Source: UBA6772 sp965183875
Lineage (GTDB): Bacteria; Bacteroidota; Bacteroidia; Flavobacteriales; UBA7430
Assembly (NCBI GenBank): GCA_965183875.1
Contig: CBCYMK010000031.1
Span: 5,821 to 69,820, forward strand
Direction of reading: 5' to 3'
Length of the DNA: 64,000 nt
The position numbers were made by a program, and so were the translations under genes. Shown here one piece after another: positions 26,136-36,071 of the stretch (its first letter is position 1; each line of letters starts with the position of its first letter). A model generated the notes under the pieces. The model saw only the letters and a program-made list of their open reading frames with translations. It did not search any database and had not been told where the DNA came from.

Positions 26136-27845
26136 ATGAGCGCACAACTATCAGAACAAGAATTGGGTCGTAGAGAATCTCTTCAAAAACTAAGAGATCT
26201 AGGTATTGATCCGTATCCAGCAGCAGCCTACGACGTAAACATCTACACCAAAGAGTGTAAAGATAAATACGAAGAAGGTAAAAAGGTGTGTTTAGCTGGA
26301 CGTCTGATGAGTCGTCGTATAATGGGAAAAGCTTCTTTTGCTGAACTGCAAGATGCCGAAGGTAGAATACAAGTGTATTTTAACCGCGATGAAATTTGTA
26401 CTGGAGAAGAAAAGACCTTATACAACGATGTCTTCAAAAAACTACTCGATATGGGTGATTTTATCGGTATTGAAGGAGAGCTTTTCAAGACACAAGTAGG
26501 AGAGATTTCTGTATTGGTGAAAAACTTCACTGTACTTTCAAAGTCTTTAAAACCACTTCCAGTAGTAAAAACCGATGAAGATGGAAAGGTACACGATGCC
26601 TTTACAGATCCTGAGTTGCGTTACCGTCAGCGTTATGTAGACTTGGTAGTTAACGAGGGTGTAAAAGAGACTTTTATTAAGCGTACTAAAATCATGAATA
26701 GTATGCGTGCTTTCTTTAACGAGAGAGAATATTTAGAGGTAGAAACACCAATCCTTCAACCTATTCCAGGTGGAGCTTCTGCGCGTCCTTTTATCTCGCA
26801 CCACAATGCACTAGACATTCCGTTATATTTAAGAATTGCCAACGAACTGTATCTAAAAAGACTAATCGTAGGTGGTTTTGATGGAGTGTATGAATTTGCC
26901 AAAGACTTCCGTAACGAAGGAATGGACCGTACACACAATCCAGAATTTACCGTAATGGAAATTTATGTAGCCTATAAAGACTACAACTGGATGATGGACT
27001 TTACCGAGCAAATGATTCAGCGTGTAGCGATGGATGTAAACGGTAAGACCGACATCGTGATGGGTGAAACAGATATTAGTTTTAAAGCGCCTTTTGCACG
27101 TGTTACCATGACCGATGCAATTAAAGATCATACAGGAATTGATATTTCTGGAATGGATGTACCGCAACTACAAGAAGCTTGTAAGAGTTTAGGTATAGAG
27201 ATAGAACCTAGTATGGGTAAGGGTAAATTGATCGACGAGATTTTCGGAGAGAAATGTGAACCACACTATATACAACCTACATTTATTACCGACTATCCTA
27301 AGGAGATGTCGCCACTATGTAAGGTACACCGCGACAACCCAGAATTAACAGAGCGTTTTGAATTGATGGTAAACGGTAAAGAAATAGCCAATGCCTATTC
27401 AGAATTAAACGACCCTATAGATCAGCGTGAGCGTTTTGAAGAGCAATTAGCGCTTTCTGCTAAGGGTGATGATGAGGCAATGTTTATAGATCAAGATTTC
27501 TTGAGAGCTTTGGAATACGGTATGCCTCCAACCTCAGGTATGGGAATTGGTATTGACCGATTAACCATGTTGATGACCAACCAATCTTCGATTCAAGAAG
27601 TATTGTTCTTCCCTCAAATGCGACCAGAGAAATTTGAAGAAAATAAGGCAGACAATTTAAAAGAAAACGAACAAGCGATTTACGATATCATGCTAGAGCG
27701 AAAGTCTATGAATATAGAAGCGCTGAAATCTATGGCAGGATTGAGTAATAAGCAGTGGGATAAAGGATTGAAAGCTTTAGGGAAATTAGGTCTTACAAAA
27801 GCAACTAAAACAGAGGCAGGGGTTATAATTGACCTAGTGGAATAA
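26136..27845 (+). CDS. lysS: lysyl-tRNA synthetase, class II
   Basis: Charges tRNA-Lys. From the ATG at 26136 (MSAQLSEQELGRRESLQKLR) the protein has 569 residues. An N-terminal OB-fold anticodon domain (GRLMSRRIMGKASFAELQDAEG) is followed by the class II core: motif 1 around FFNEREYLEVETPILQPIPGG, motif 2 FAKDFRNEGMDRTHNPEFT and motif 3 GMGIGIDRLTMLM. About 65 residues follow motif 3 and the usual end (FFPQMRPE), reaching NIEALKSMAGLSNKQWDKGL and a final VIIDLVE. This resembles a small winged-helix tail, an extension I recall in Bacteroidota LysRS. The frame could open at 26109, but that would place the start in the promoter. It ends in a clear terminator. Confidence 0.96.
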   Translation: MSAQLSEQELGRRESLQKLRDLGIDPYPAAAYDVNIYTKECKDKYEEGKKVCLAGRLMSRRIMGKASFAELQDAEGRIQVYFNRDEICTGEEKTLYNDVFKKLLDMGDFIGIEGELFKTQVGEISVLVKNFTVLSKSLKPLPVVKTDEDGKVHDAFTDPELRYRQRYVDLVVNEGVKETFIKRTKIMNSMRAFFNEREYLEVETPILQPIPGGASARPFISHHNALDIPLYLRIANELYLKRLIVGGFDGVYEFAKDFRNEGMDRTHNPEFTVMEIYVAYKDYNWMMDFTEQMIQRVAMDVNGKTDIVMGETDISFKAPFARVTMTDAIKDHTGIDISGMDVPQLQEACKSLGIEIEPSMGKGKLIDEIFGEKCEPHYIQPTFITDYPKEMSPLCKVHRDNPELTERFELMVNGKEIANAYSELNDPIDQRERFEEQLALSAKGDDEAMFIDQDFLRALEYGMPPTSGMGIGIDRLTMLMTNQSSIQEVLFFPQMRPEKFEENKADNLKENEQAIYDIMLERKSMNIEALKSMAGLSNKQWDKGLKALGKLGLTKATKTEAGVIIDLVE

Positions 27846-27862
27846 GTTTACACTACAAATAC

Positions 27863-27899
27863 AAAAGCCGTTTCGAGAATCTCGAAGCGGCTTTTTTTT
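27863..27899 (+). terminator. intrinsic terminator of lysS
   Basis: AGCCGTTTCGAG-AAT-CTCGAAGCGGCT pairs almost fully (one G-T) and is followed by T8. It lies 18 bases after the lysS stop, between convergent genes. Confidence 0.88.
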
Positions 27900-27910
27900 G
27901 TACACTACTC

Positions 27911-30739
27911 CTACCTAAACTCCTCAGGGTCACAAAACCTGCAAGGCTCGGTTCTATCCTTATGTTCAAAAGGTTTTTCGGGGTCAAAAATATCGCTGAG
28001 TAAGGTTTTGAATTCAGTTTCAAACTCAGTTAATAAGTCAGAATCTAAATGAGTATTAGCTTCGGTTCTTCCTTCTTTATAGCCTGCAGGGATAAAGCCA
28101 TTTTTCAAGGCTCTAAAGCTCACGATTCCAGCTTGTAGTTCCTTCTCTTCAGCATGCATCTTTCTATAGAGGTAGGCGTATAAGTACAGCTGAAATCCTT
28201 TTTGGAATTTCTTATCCCAAACAAGCTTTTCAAAATCATCTGTTTGAAGCTCGTTCTTGTCTACTTTACCTGTTTTATAATCCGTAATTCTTAAACCACC
28301 ATTAAAACGATCTATCCTATCGGCATTCCCATTTAAGTTGATTGGAAAACCGACCCCTTCTACGTTAATAGTAGCTTTTAAATCTTTTTCTAATCCTTTA
28401 ATATGTATTTCATTCCCTTTGGAAAGCAACTTTATTTCGTCTTTCAGAAAAGCGTTTAAAAACTGCTCGGCAACGGTATATATCAACAAGTTTTTACCCT
28501 TGTCGAAAACGCCTTTTTTAAATTCACTCGCAAAGAGTTCGTTTAATTTAGCAGGTATTTTTGGCAGCATGGCTTTTACGTCGCCTTGGTTGATAATTTG
28601 ATTTAAAAAAGGTTTATAAAAATCTTCTAAAGCACGGTGTACTACGGTACCCAAAGTATTTGCTGCAATGGTTTCTTCCACCACATCAGGGTCTTTAATT
28701 TTCAATACTTTTTCGTAATAAAACTGGAGTGGACAGTTTTTATAAGTATTGAGCGAGGATGGAGAAAAACCTCTTCCAGTAGCTAGGACTTTCAGTTTTT
28801 CTTGTATTTCAACATCCTTTATAATAGACAACTCTTTAGGAATTATCTGCTGTAGTTCATGGGAAAGGATCTCTTCAGAAAAAACAATTTCTTTGGGGTG
28901 TTTTAATTGGAGTTCATTTTCTAACTGGGTAATAAAACGACTTTTTTCTCCTGCACCCATTGCATCAGACTCTGTATTATACACTAGTGTAAGGGTTTTA
29001 CAACGCTGAGCTAGTCGGTAAAAGTGATAGGCAAAAATGGCGTCCTTATCTAAATAAGTTGGTAAGCCTACTTCCTTGCGTATATCAAAAGGAATAAAGG
29101 AATTGTCGCTTTTCCCTTCTGGTAAGAACCCCTCGTTAGCGGAGAGTAAAATTATATGTTCAAAATCTAGGTTCCTAGTTTCTAGCATCCCCATTAGTTG
29201 CAATCCTGAAAGCGGTTCCCCAAAGAAGGAAAGACTTTCTAAACGAGAACTTTGTTGAAACAGATGATGAAGGGTTTTTAGTTCTTTTATAAAACCATAT
29301 TTGTCTTGCAGATTTTTTATTTTATTGAATAGCTTGGCAAAAACAAAAAGCTGTTCTAAGTCAAGACTTTCTTTTCTTCCCTGTGCAATAGTATTTGTTT
29401 TTATAAGGTCTATTAAACTTAAAGCGTCGTCAATAATACCGAAGGGATGAGCGCTGTTGTAGTTTAACAAGAGTTGCATCCAAGGCAATAACTCTTTAGG
29501 GCTGTGCTCTAAAACCACTTCTTTAGAAGGGAAAGAATGGTTTAAATTTTGCAGTTTTTTCTTCAATACTAAAATAGCAGAAGCATGAGAGGAACTTTGA
29601 AAAGCGGGGTGTTGCCAGATTTTAAACAAATCTTGGTAGTAAAATTTCTCCTGTGTACCACTAAGCTTTTCTCTGTTAATATGTAGCTGAAAGAAGGCAT
29701 CAAAAAAGGCGTACATATGTACATTACGCATAGAATTACCCATAGTAATATTGAGTTTATCTATGGTATTGGGTAGAAACTCTAATACGGGTAATAGCAA
29801 GTTTTCGTCTGCTAAAACCAAAGCCACATCTTTAAGCTCTTGCTTTTTACTGTGGTGTTTATCTACCAAAGACCCAGCTAACTGTGCTTGTGCAATTCCT
29901 TTAGGAACTCCATAAACCTTTATTTCTTTTGGTTTATTGAGTTCTGAACAAATCCAATTAAACCCTCTACTTTCAAATTCTGGCCATTGTTTGTGCTTAC
30001 GCAAGTATTTACCCGCTTCTTGCTTTTTATCATTTAGGTAATAGGTGTCGGCATCCCAAAAAGCTTCGGCTATATCTTCGGCTATTAAGGTTCTCATAAT
30101 ACGCTCCTCACATGGATTCATGGCATTAAAACCTATATAGCACACGCTGCCTTTAGCGGGTTTGTTTTCTATTACCCACCTACCAATGGCATCAGATGCT
30201 TTGCGGTAAGCCATTCCTTGAAAAGCATTGTTTTGCTGTTCTAAACGCTCTTTAAAATTGGTAAATAAATGCCCCATCAACTCCCAAAACCTAAGGTAGT
30301 TATTAACCATATCGCTGGTTTCACCACTTAATGGAGACCAGGCTTCAATTTTTTTAGCCTGGTGTAGATAGTCGAATAATTTAGTAGGCTGATCTAGGTA
30401 GGCGTCGATATCGTTAAAGTCGGTAAGCAACATGGGCGCCCATTTTAAAAAGGCTTCAAAAGAATCTTGTTCCTCTTTAGGAAATACTTCTTGGTAGGAA
30501 ATATACATCTCAAAAAGCAGGCTTGTACGATCGAGGATAGCATAACCCGAAAGTTCTTCTAACCAATCTTCAATAGAGTAAATTTTAGGCATCCATAGAG
30601 GTACCTCACTTAAATCTGCTAAGGCTTGCTTAAAAAATGTACCCGCTCTTTTACTCGGTAATACAATACATAAGTCTTCTAGTTGCTCCTTTTTAGAAGT
30701 GTAAATTGTCAGAGCTATTTTATTGATAAACTTTTCCAT
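27911..30739 (-). CDS. AddB-like PD-(D/E)XK nuclease subunit
   Basis: A 942-residue protein with an inactive-helicase-like N-terminus (LCIVLPSKRAGTFFKQAL) and a C-terminal PD-(D/E)XK nuclease: the catalytic block is LRITDYKTGKVDKNE near residue 840. Cysteines in NTYKNCPLQFYYE and, at the extreme C-terminus, EPCRFCDPEEF recall the AddB iron-sulfur staple, though only three of the four usual cysteines are obvious. With its upstream partner it should form an AddAB-type helicase-nuclease for double-strand-break repair. The start ATG overlaps the stop of the addA-like gene (TAATG), the tightest form of translational coupling. Confidence 0.87.
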   Translation of the reverse strand: MEKFINKIALTIYTSKKEQLEDLCIVLPSKRAGTFFKQALADLSEVPLWMPKIYSIEDWLEELSGYAILDRTSLLFEMYISYQEVFPKEEQDSFEAFLKWAPMLLTDFNDIDAYLDQPTKLFDYLHQAKKIEAWSPLSGETSDMVNNYLRFWELMGHLFTNFKERLEQQNNAFQGMAYRKASDAIGRWVIENKPAKGSVCYIGFNAMNPCEERIMRTLIAEDIAEAFWDADTYYLNDKKQEAGKYLRKHKQWPEFESRGFNWICSELNKPKEIKVYGVPKGIAQAQLAGSLVDKHHSKKQELKDVALVLADENLLLPVLEFLPNTIDKLNITMGNSMRNVHMYAFFDAFFQLHINREKLSGTQEKFYYQDLFKIWQHPAFQSSSHASAILVLKKKLQNLNHSFPSKEVVLEHSPKELLPWMQLLLNYNSAHPFGIIDDALSLIDLIKTNTIAQGRKESLDLEQLFVFAKLFNKIKNLQDKYGFIKELKTLHHLFQQSSRLESLSFFGEPLSGLQLMGMLETRNLDFEHIILLSANEGFLPEGKSDNSFIPFDIRKEVGLPTYLDKDAIFAYHFYRLAQRCKTLTLVYNTESDAMGAGEKSRFITQLENELQLKHPKEIVFSEEILSHELQQIIPKELSIIKDVEIQEKLKVLATGRGFSPSSLNTYKNCPLQFYYEKVLKIKDPDVVEETIAANTLGTVVHRALEDFYKPFLNQIINQGDVKAMLPKIPAKLNELFASEFKKGVFDKGKNLLIYTVAEQFLNAFLKDEIKLLSKGNEIHIKGLEKDLKATINVEGVGFPINLNGNADRIDRFNGGLRITDYKTGKVDKNELQTDDFEKLVWDKKFQKGFQLYLYAYLYRKMHAEEKELQAGIVSFRALKNGFIPAGYKEGRTEANTHLDSDLLTEFETEFKTLLSDIFDPEKPFEHKDRTEPCRFCDPEEFR

Positions 30740-33700
30740 TACAGCACATCTTTTAATACAATTGAATCTTCATTTATATAAGCCAATACACATTTATTTA
30801 CCGCATAGCCCATTTGTTTTATTTGAGCGCCGTACGCTAATATTTGTTCTTCGTGATCTGCAAGTGGATCACCTGTTTTATAGTCGATAATAGTTACGCC
30901 CTTATTGTGAAACACCAGCCTATCTGGTCGCATCACCTTACCATTTGCTAAGAGTATATCCTCTTCGTTTTTCACTTTTAAACCTTCAGTAAAATATACT
31001 TGTAGGTCTTTATGCTTAAGGACTCTCTCTAATAGACTTCTAAGTTCTGCCAACTCAGTATTAACAATTAAACCTTCTCTTAATGCTTTTTCTAGTGCCG
31101 AATCTAAATCTTCTTTCACCAGTATATAAGAGAGTATTTCATGTACTTTCCTCCCCTTATCAGCTCCTTTTTCTGGATTGTCAACTTCCCACATTTTAGG
31201 AGCTTGGCGGGTAATTTTAAGAATTCTAGAAAGCTTGTCTATAGGCTCAACAACTTTAATGTATTTATTTTCTACGCGCTTTTTAGCTTTGTTTTTTACT
31301 GCCGTTCCAAAAGTGTACACCTTTTTATCCTCTTCCCACATACCTTCAGCTTTCAGGTAATCGTCAAAATGAACATTCAAATTACCACCCTTATTGGAGG
31401 TTTGAATATATAAGCGTGTTTTAGGTCTGGTTAGCGCTACGTACAACATGTTTAAATTATCTAGCAGCACCTTAGACTTATGCTCTGCATATACTTCTTG
31501 CAACTGTGTGGTACTGGTTTTTAACTTATCGCTTAATGGAATTAAGGAGGTGGGTAAATTTTCTAACTCAGGCTCTTCTATAGACACCCATGACTTAGGA
31601 TCTTGAGCTGAGGTAGAATCCCAGTTGGCAAAAGGAAAAATAACTACTGGAAACTCTAAACCTTTCGACTTGTGAATGGTCATTACCTGTACTGCGTCTA
31701 TACCTTCTGGAACAGCAACAGATAATTTTGTAGCCTTATCTTCCCAGTAATTTAAAAAACCAAATAGATCCTGAGAATACTTATTGCTATACACCCAAAG
31801 CTCGTCCATAAAAAACTGCATATATACGCGAGCTGACTTCTCTAATTGGAATGATTTTGAAATTTTATGACACATTTCAATCAAAGAAATAGAGCGCCAT
31901 TTGAGCATATCGTAATCGGGCACTAAGGATTTTAAGAAAGCATTAAATTGAACTACAGAACCTTTAGATAAGCGTTCGAGCTGTTGCTGAGTAGTCTCTA
32001 GAGTCCAGGTAGCATGTTCTGTAAGGTATAAAAACTCGAGTAGTTTAAATCGGAATCTAGGATGTGAAGGCTCATTTAAGAAACGCAAAAAGTTAAGCAT
32101 AAACTTAATTTCTGTAGATTTCTCTAATAATAAAGATTCGGAAGAAATTACAGGAATGGTATGGTCTGATAATGCCTTTACAAGTAAGGCGCCTTTTGCT
32201 TTTGTACGTGTAAGAATACAAATATCGCCATAATTGAACCCATCTGCTAAAAGGGAGTTAATGGTCTCTAAACTTTTTGCTGTTTGAAGTTCGTCGTAAT
32301 CTGAACCGTAGTTTATATACTCTATAGATACGTGTCCTCCTTCTCCTTTTTCTGGATTAGATTTTAGATCTTGAAACAGCTCTCGGTAGGATTCCTTATC
32401 AATTTTAGAAGCTATAGAAGAAAAGAAATCATTGTTAAAGTTTACCACTTCCTGAGTAGAGCGATAATTGCTCTCTAAAGACAAAGCTTCCATTCTATAG
32501 GGGTGATTTGGAGGGAGGTTTTGAGCCTTAATTTGTAAATCTATAAACTGATCTACCTCCCCACCGCGCCATCGGTAAATGGCTTGTTTTGCATCCCCAA
32601 CAATCATAGCCGAGCCCGGTTTTTGTCCGTTAGCGATTGCGTTTTCAATTAGAGGGACTAAATTTTTCCATTGTAACTCTGAGGTGTCCTGAAACTCATC
32701 GATAAAATAGTTGGCATAGCGTTCCCCTAGTCTTTCATAAATGAAGTTCCCCTCTTCATTTTGCAATACAGCGGCAATTTTTTTATTGAATTCCCCTATG
32801 GGGATGATGTTATTTTGATCTTTTAGGTATTGCATTTCTTTAGAAATTTCGTGCAATACAGCCATGGCATAAAAATTACTGGCAATTAATCGGAAGTTTA
32901 CATACTTAGGGTAATCTTCCAACTGCTTTAATACTTTTACAAGTAAGGGTTGAAATTTATGCTGTAGCGTATCTATATGGCCTTTTAGTTCTTTAGGGGT
33001 TTTGGCAGAATGCCAATTTTCCTTTTCTATGGCTTTATAGTTCGTTTTTGAAGGAGTGTATTTTTGCCATTGTTTAGTTTGCAGATATTCAAAATACTTA
33101 CACAATCCATTTTTACCTCCTGTAAACCATTCAGGTAACAAGTTCAGGTCTTCACAATCACTTTTAAATCCAGCTCCTATAGCAGCTAATTCAACATCAA
33201 ACTTGTAAATATACTCTTGAATGGATTTTTTGATGGAGAAGAAATCGTCTAGACTTAAATCTTTTAAACTATCGCAATGCTCTTGGCCACTTTCCTTTAA
33301 TAACTCCTCGGCAATGGTATAAAAGTCATTTTCTATTAACCAACTTTTATCATCAGCTGTTTTATCTTTTATGAAACTAACAAATAACTGGGTGAGTTTC
33401 TCATCCTCTCCTGTCCTACTAATAAGCAGATCTACCGCTTGTTTTAATAACAGTTTGTGATCCATCTCTACCTCAAAATTTGCGGGTAAATCTAAATCCT
33501 GTGCAAAGGTTCTAATTATACGGTGGGTAAACTTATCAATGGTTCCAATAGAAAACTGGGAGTAGTTGTGTAAAATAGATTCAAAAATAATTTTTGAACG
33601 ATGGGATAATTCAGCTGTGTCTATCCCTGTTTCGCTGGCTATTAAGGCCAACATATCTTTTTCTGTTTGTTCGGCATTAGCGATATTAGCAAAGCCTTTT

Positions 33701-33885
33701 AGACTTGTAATAATACGTTCTTTCATTTCTGAAGCAGCCTTATTGGTAAAAGTAATCGCTAATATCTCTACAAACTTTTTTGGAGATTTACTAGCCAAGC
33801 ATATTTTTAAATACTCTTTTACCAGAGTAAAAGTTTTCCCAGATCCTGCTGAAGCGCTGTATATTTTAAAAGGTATATTTTCCAT
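30739..33885 (-). CDS. AddA-like UvrD-family helicase-nuclease
   Basis: A 1048-residue SF1A helicase with a C-terminal nuclease. Walker A SAGSGKTFTLVKEYL is at residues 11-25, motif Ia ITFTNKAASEMKERI, Walker B FIDEFQDTS, motif III GDAKQAIYRWRGGE, motif V MTIHKSKGLEFPVV and motif VI YVALTRPKTRLYI. The C-terminal PD-(D/E)XK block is GVTIIDYKTGDPLADHEEQI near residue 1000. It pairs with the following AddB-like gene as a recombinational repair complex in place of RecBCD. A TAtgTTTG box lies 15 bases upstream of the ATG. Confidence 0.9.
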   Translation of the reverse strand: MENIPFKIYSASAGSGKTFTLVKEYLKICLASKSPKKFVEILAITFTNKAASEMKERIITSLKGFANIANAEQTEKDMLALIASETGIDTAELSHRSKIIFESILHNYSQFSIGTIDKFTHRIIRTFAQDLDLPANFEVEMDHKLLLKQAVDLLISRTGEDEKLTQLFVSFIKDKTADDKSWLIENDFYTIAEELLKESGQEHCDSLKDLSLDDFFSIKKSIQEYIYKFDVELAAIGAGFKSDCEDLNLLPEWFTGGKNGLCKYFEYLQTKQWQKYTPSKTNYKAIEKENWHSAKTPKELKGHIDTLQHKFQPLLVKVLKQLEDYPKYVNFRLIASNFYAMAVLHEISKEMQYLKDQNNIIPIGEFNKKIAAVLQNEEGNFIYERLGERYANYFIDEFQDTSELQWKNLVPLIENAIANGQKPGSAMIVGDAKQAIYRWRGGEVDQFIDLQIKAQNLPPNHPYRMEALSLESNYRSTQEVVNFNNDFFSSIASKIDKESYRELFQDLKSNPEKGEGGHVSIEYINYGSDYDELQTAKSLETINSLLADGFNYGDICILTRTKAKGALLVKALSDHTIPVISSESLLLEKSTEIKFMLNFLRFLNEPSHPRFRFKLLEFLYLTEHATWTLETTQQQLERLSKGSVVQFNAFLKSLVPDYDMLKWRSISLIEMCHKISKSFQLEKSARVYMQFFMDELWVYSNKYSQDLFGFLNYWEDKATKLSVAVPEGIDAVQVMTIHKSKGLEFPVVIFPFANWDSTSAQDPKSWVSIEEPELENLPTSLIPLSDKLKTSTTQLQEVYAEHKSKVLLDNLNMLYVALTRPKTRLYIQTSNKGGNLNVHFDDYLKAEGMWEEDKKVYTFGTAVKNKAKKRVENKYIKVVEPIDKLSRILKITRQAPKMWEVDNPEKGADKGRKVHEILSYILVKEDLDSALEKALREGLIVNTELAELRSLLERVLKHKDLQVYFTEGLKVKNEEDILLANGKVMRPDRLVFHNKGVTIIDYKTGDPLADHEEQILAYGAQIKQMGYAVNKCVLAYINEDSIVLKDVL

Positions 33886-33899
33886 TGGACAAGTTTAGG

Positions 33900-33907
33900 C
33901 AAACATA
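33900..33907 (-). promoter_or_regulatory. -7 promoter box of the addAB-like operon
   Basis: TATGTTTG on the minus strand fits TAnnTTTG and ends 14 bases before the addA-like ATG. Confidence 0.5.
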
Positions 33908-34097
33908 TTGACAATTGCTGACAATTAAATGTAAGCTCCTAAATTTAGTAAAAGTAGTGCAGAGCTAGGCTATAGGTAGCTCCACCTATAAGCAGGAATA
34001 AAAAAAGCTGTATATAAGTGCTTAAGTTATGAACATCACGTTATTAAATCATTCGTTTTTAATAAATTAGCAGTATACTAATCAAAGCCCCTCGATT

Positions 34098-34256
34098 ATG
34101 TCAGATTTAATTACTACTGTTTTGCTCGAAGCAAAACAAAAAGGAAAATTGAAACGCACGGATGTAATGCTTCGTTTTTTGCGCATTAAGTACAAACTCA
34201 AAGTAACAGGTCGTGTATTAAACAAACGAATTGAAAGCCTAGCTTTAAATTCTTAA
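34098..34256 (+). CDS. 52-residue basic protein of unknown function
   Basis: A short frame from ATG at 34098 to TAA at 34254-34256 encodes MSDLITTVLLEAKQKGKLKR and ends in NKRIESLALNS. It is strongly basic (Lys/Arg in about a quarter of positions), soluble and probably helical: a hydrophobic N-terminal helix, then VMLRFLRIKYKLKVTGRVLNKRI. The pattern suits a small nucleic-acid-binding or ribosome-associated protein, but I recognise no family. Support for a real gene: it fills an otherwise empty gap and is followed 8 bases later by a strong terminator, which fits an expressed unit. No TAnnTTTG box is clear upstream. Confidence 0.6.
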   Translation: MSDLITTVLLEAKQKGKLKRTDVMLRFLRIKYKLKVTGRVLNKRIESLALNS

Positions 34257-34263
34257 AACAAAA

Positions 34264-34292
34264 AAAGAGGTGCTGAAAAGCACCTCTTTTAA
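34264..34292. terminator. bidirectional terminator between the small basic gene and sod
   Basis: AAAAGAGGTGCT-GAAA-AGCACCTCTTTT is a perfect 12-bp stem with A and T runs on either side, 8 bases after the small gene and 17 bases after the convergent sod stop. Confidence 0.85.
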
Positions 34293-34308
34293 ATTATACA
34301 ACTATCAA

Positions 34309-34911
34309 TTATTTTGCGCTGGCAAAATTTGCTGCAACTTTTTCCCAGTTTACTACATTAAAGAATGCATTAATATAATCTGGTCTTCTGTTTTGGTAGT
34401 TTAAGTAGTATGCGTGTTCCCACACATCAATTCCCATAATTGGTGTTCCTTCACAACCAACACTTTTCATAATAGGGTTATCTTGATTAGCAGTAGAACA
34501 AACAGAAAGTTTTCCGTCTTTCACACACAACCAAGCCCATCCAGAACCAAAGCGCGTTGCCGCAGCATTAGAGAAAGCTTCTTTAAAAGCATCTAGCGAA
34601 CCAAAAGCAGCGTCGATAGCAGCGGCTAAATCTCCTGTTGGAGCTCCACCACCATTTGGAGACATTACTTCCCAAAACATACAGTGATTGTAAAAACCAC
34701 CACCGTTGTTTCTAATAGCAGCAGACAAAGTTCCGGAAGCCAAGATCTCTTCTATAGATTTTCCTTCTAATTCTGTTCCTGCAACAGCAGCATTTAATTT
34801 ACTAGTATATCCAGCATGGTGTTTTCCATGGTGAATCTCCATAGTACGAGTGTCAATATGAGGCTCTAAAGCATCATGACTATAAGGTAAGCTCGGTAAT
34901 TCGAAAGCCAT
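34309..34911 (-). CDS. superoxide dismutase, Fe/Mn family
   Basis: A 200-residue cytosolic superoxide dismutase. Metal ligands are H27 (MEIHHGKHHAGY), H76 (GGGFYNHCMFW) and the Asp and His of GIDVWEHAYYL near residues 163 and 167. NNGGGFYNH with MSPNGGG is nearer to Mn or cambialistic enzymes than to strict Fe types, but the metal cannot be fixed by eye. A TATCTTTA sequence (34944-34951) upstream is a near match to the promoter box. It stands alone with a shared terminator. Confidence 0.94.
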   Translation of the reverse strand: MAFELPSLPYSHDALEPHIDTRTMEIHHGKHHAGYTSKLNAAVAGTELEGKSIEEILASGTLSAAIRNNGGGFYNHCMFWEVMSPNGGGAPTGDLAAAIDAAFGSLDAFKEAFSNAAATRFGSGWAWLCVKDGKLSVCSTANQDNPIMKSVGCEGTPIMGIDVWEHAYYLNYQNRRPDYINAFFNVVNWEKVAANFASAK

Positions 34912-35015
34912 AATTTAAGTTTTAGTTTATTTTTAGAATGCGGTAAAGATAGAAAATTGATTATTAGTAATACCGCTAAGTAAAAGAACAATCCATTTGG
35001 GCATTAGATTCAGAC

Positions 35016-36053
35016 TTAATCTATCCCGTAAATTTTAAGTTGTCTTTTCATAATAGGACGAAATAAAAACGGAATAAAGGACAACATTAACATCATAGGA
35101 TATCCGAAGGGAAGAAGAGGACTTTGCTCTTTCGAATCTAGAATTTGAAATGGTTTTGCTCCTCTATGATGGTGATCAGAATGCCTTGTTAATTCGAAAA
35201 GAAGTACTCTACCAATAATATGATCAGAATTCCATGAGTGATGAGGTTTTACGCCTTCATATCTACCGTTCTCTAATTTTTTTCGTTGTAAACCATAATG
35301 TGCAAAATAGTTTTGTGACTCTAAAATGGAAATTCCAAACACACTTGCAATAAAATAACATTGCATTGTAAAAAAGCCATATACAAAGTAGATACTTAAA
35401 AATAAAATAATTGGTAAAAGCGTATAAATAATCATAGGGTTTAGCAAGGTACTTTTCCCTTGTACTTTTAATAAATGTGACTCTAATTTCCATGTTTTAA
35501 AATACCCCCCTATTTGAGACCGTAAGGCAAAAACATAAAAATTGGATCCTTCACTTGCAGAAGTAAAATCGTTTGGCGTTGCTACATCTCTATGATGCCC
35601 AGCATTATGATACGTCATGAAATGATTTTGAACTGAGGTAGTAAGGAATAAATGGGCTAAAAATATTTTTAATCGATGGTCTGATTTATGCCCAAGCTCA
35701 TGTCCTATATTAATACCTATCACTCCCAGTAAGGTTCCCATCATTAAAATATATGCCACCAGATCAGAAAGCAATAAATATTGATTTGAAATAGCGGCCA
35801 AGAAACAGTAAATTGAAACTAAGTGCAAAGGCGCTATCCCGAACAAAACATAGTCGAAAAAATTAGACACTTTTGCACTTTTCCTTTCTGAATCATTCAA
35901 ATTGTAGGAGTCAGTAGAAATAATTGTTTCTAATACAGGTACAATTATATACAAGAAAATTAATCCAAAATAAGCAACTACCCCACTTGAATTAAAAGTT
36001 AGAATACCTAATAATGGTAAAGTGTAAGCTCCAAAATACTTTAATTTAGCCAT
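35016..36053 (-). CDS. alkB: alkane 1-monooxygenase-like membrane diiron hydroxylase
   Basis: A 345-residue integral membrane enzyme that hydroxylates medium-chain n-alkanes at the terminal carbon. The eight-histidine diiron signature is complete: HELGH at 118-122, HNAGHH from residue 149, and LTRHSDHHHRG near 288-297, plus NYFAHYGLQ between the last two. Hydrophobic segments fill residues 8-45, 70-115 and 205-245. It needs rubredoxin and rubredoxin reductase, neither of which is in the window. It is divergent from a TetR regulator, and an imperfect inverted repeat in the shared region is a candidate operator. Substrate could also be a fatty acid or other hydrocarbon. Confidence 0.88.
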   Translation of the reverse strand: MAKLKYFGAYTLPLLGILTFNSSGVVAYFGLIFLYIIVPVLETIISTDSYNLNDSERKSAKVSNFFDYVLFGIAPLHLVSIYCFLAAISNQYLLLSDLVAYILMMGTLLGVIGINIGHELGHKSDHRLKIFLAHLFLTTSVQNHFMTYHNAGHHRDVATPNDFTSASEGSNFYVFALRSQIGGYFKTWKLESHLLKVQGKSTLLNPMIIYTLLPIILFLSIYFVYGFFTMQCYFIASVFGISILESQNYFAHYGLQRKKLENGRYEGVKPHHSWNSDHIIGRVLLFELTRHSDHHHRGAKPFQILDSKEQSPLLPFGYPMMLMLSFIPFLFRPIMKRQLKIYGID

Positions 36054-36071
36054 GATTTGTAGTTTTAATTT

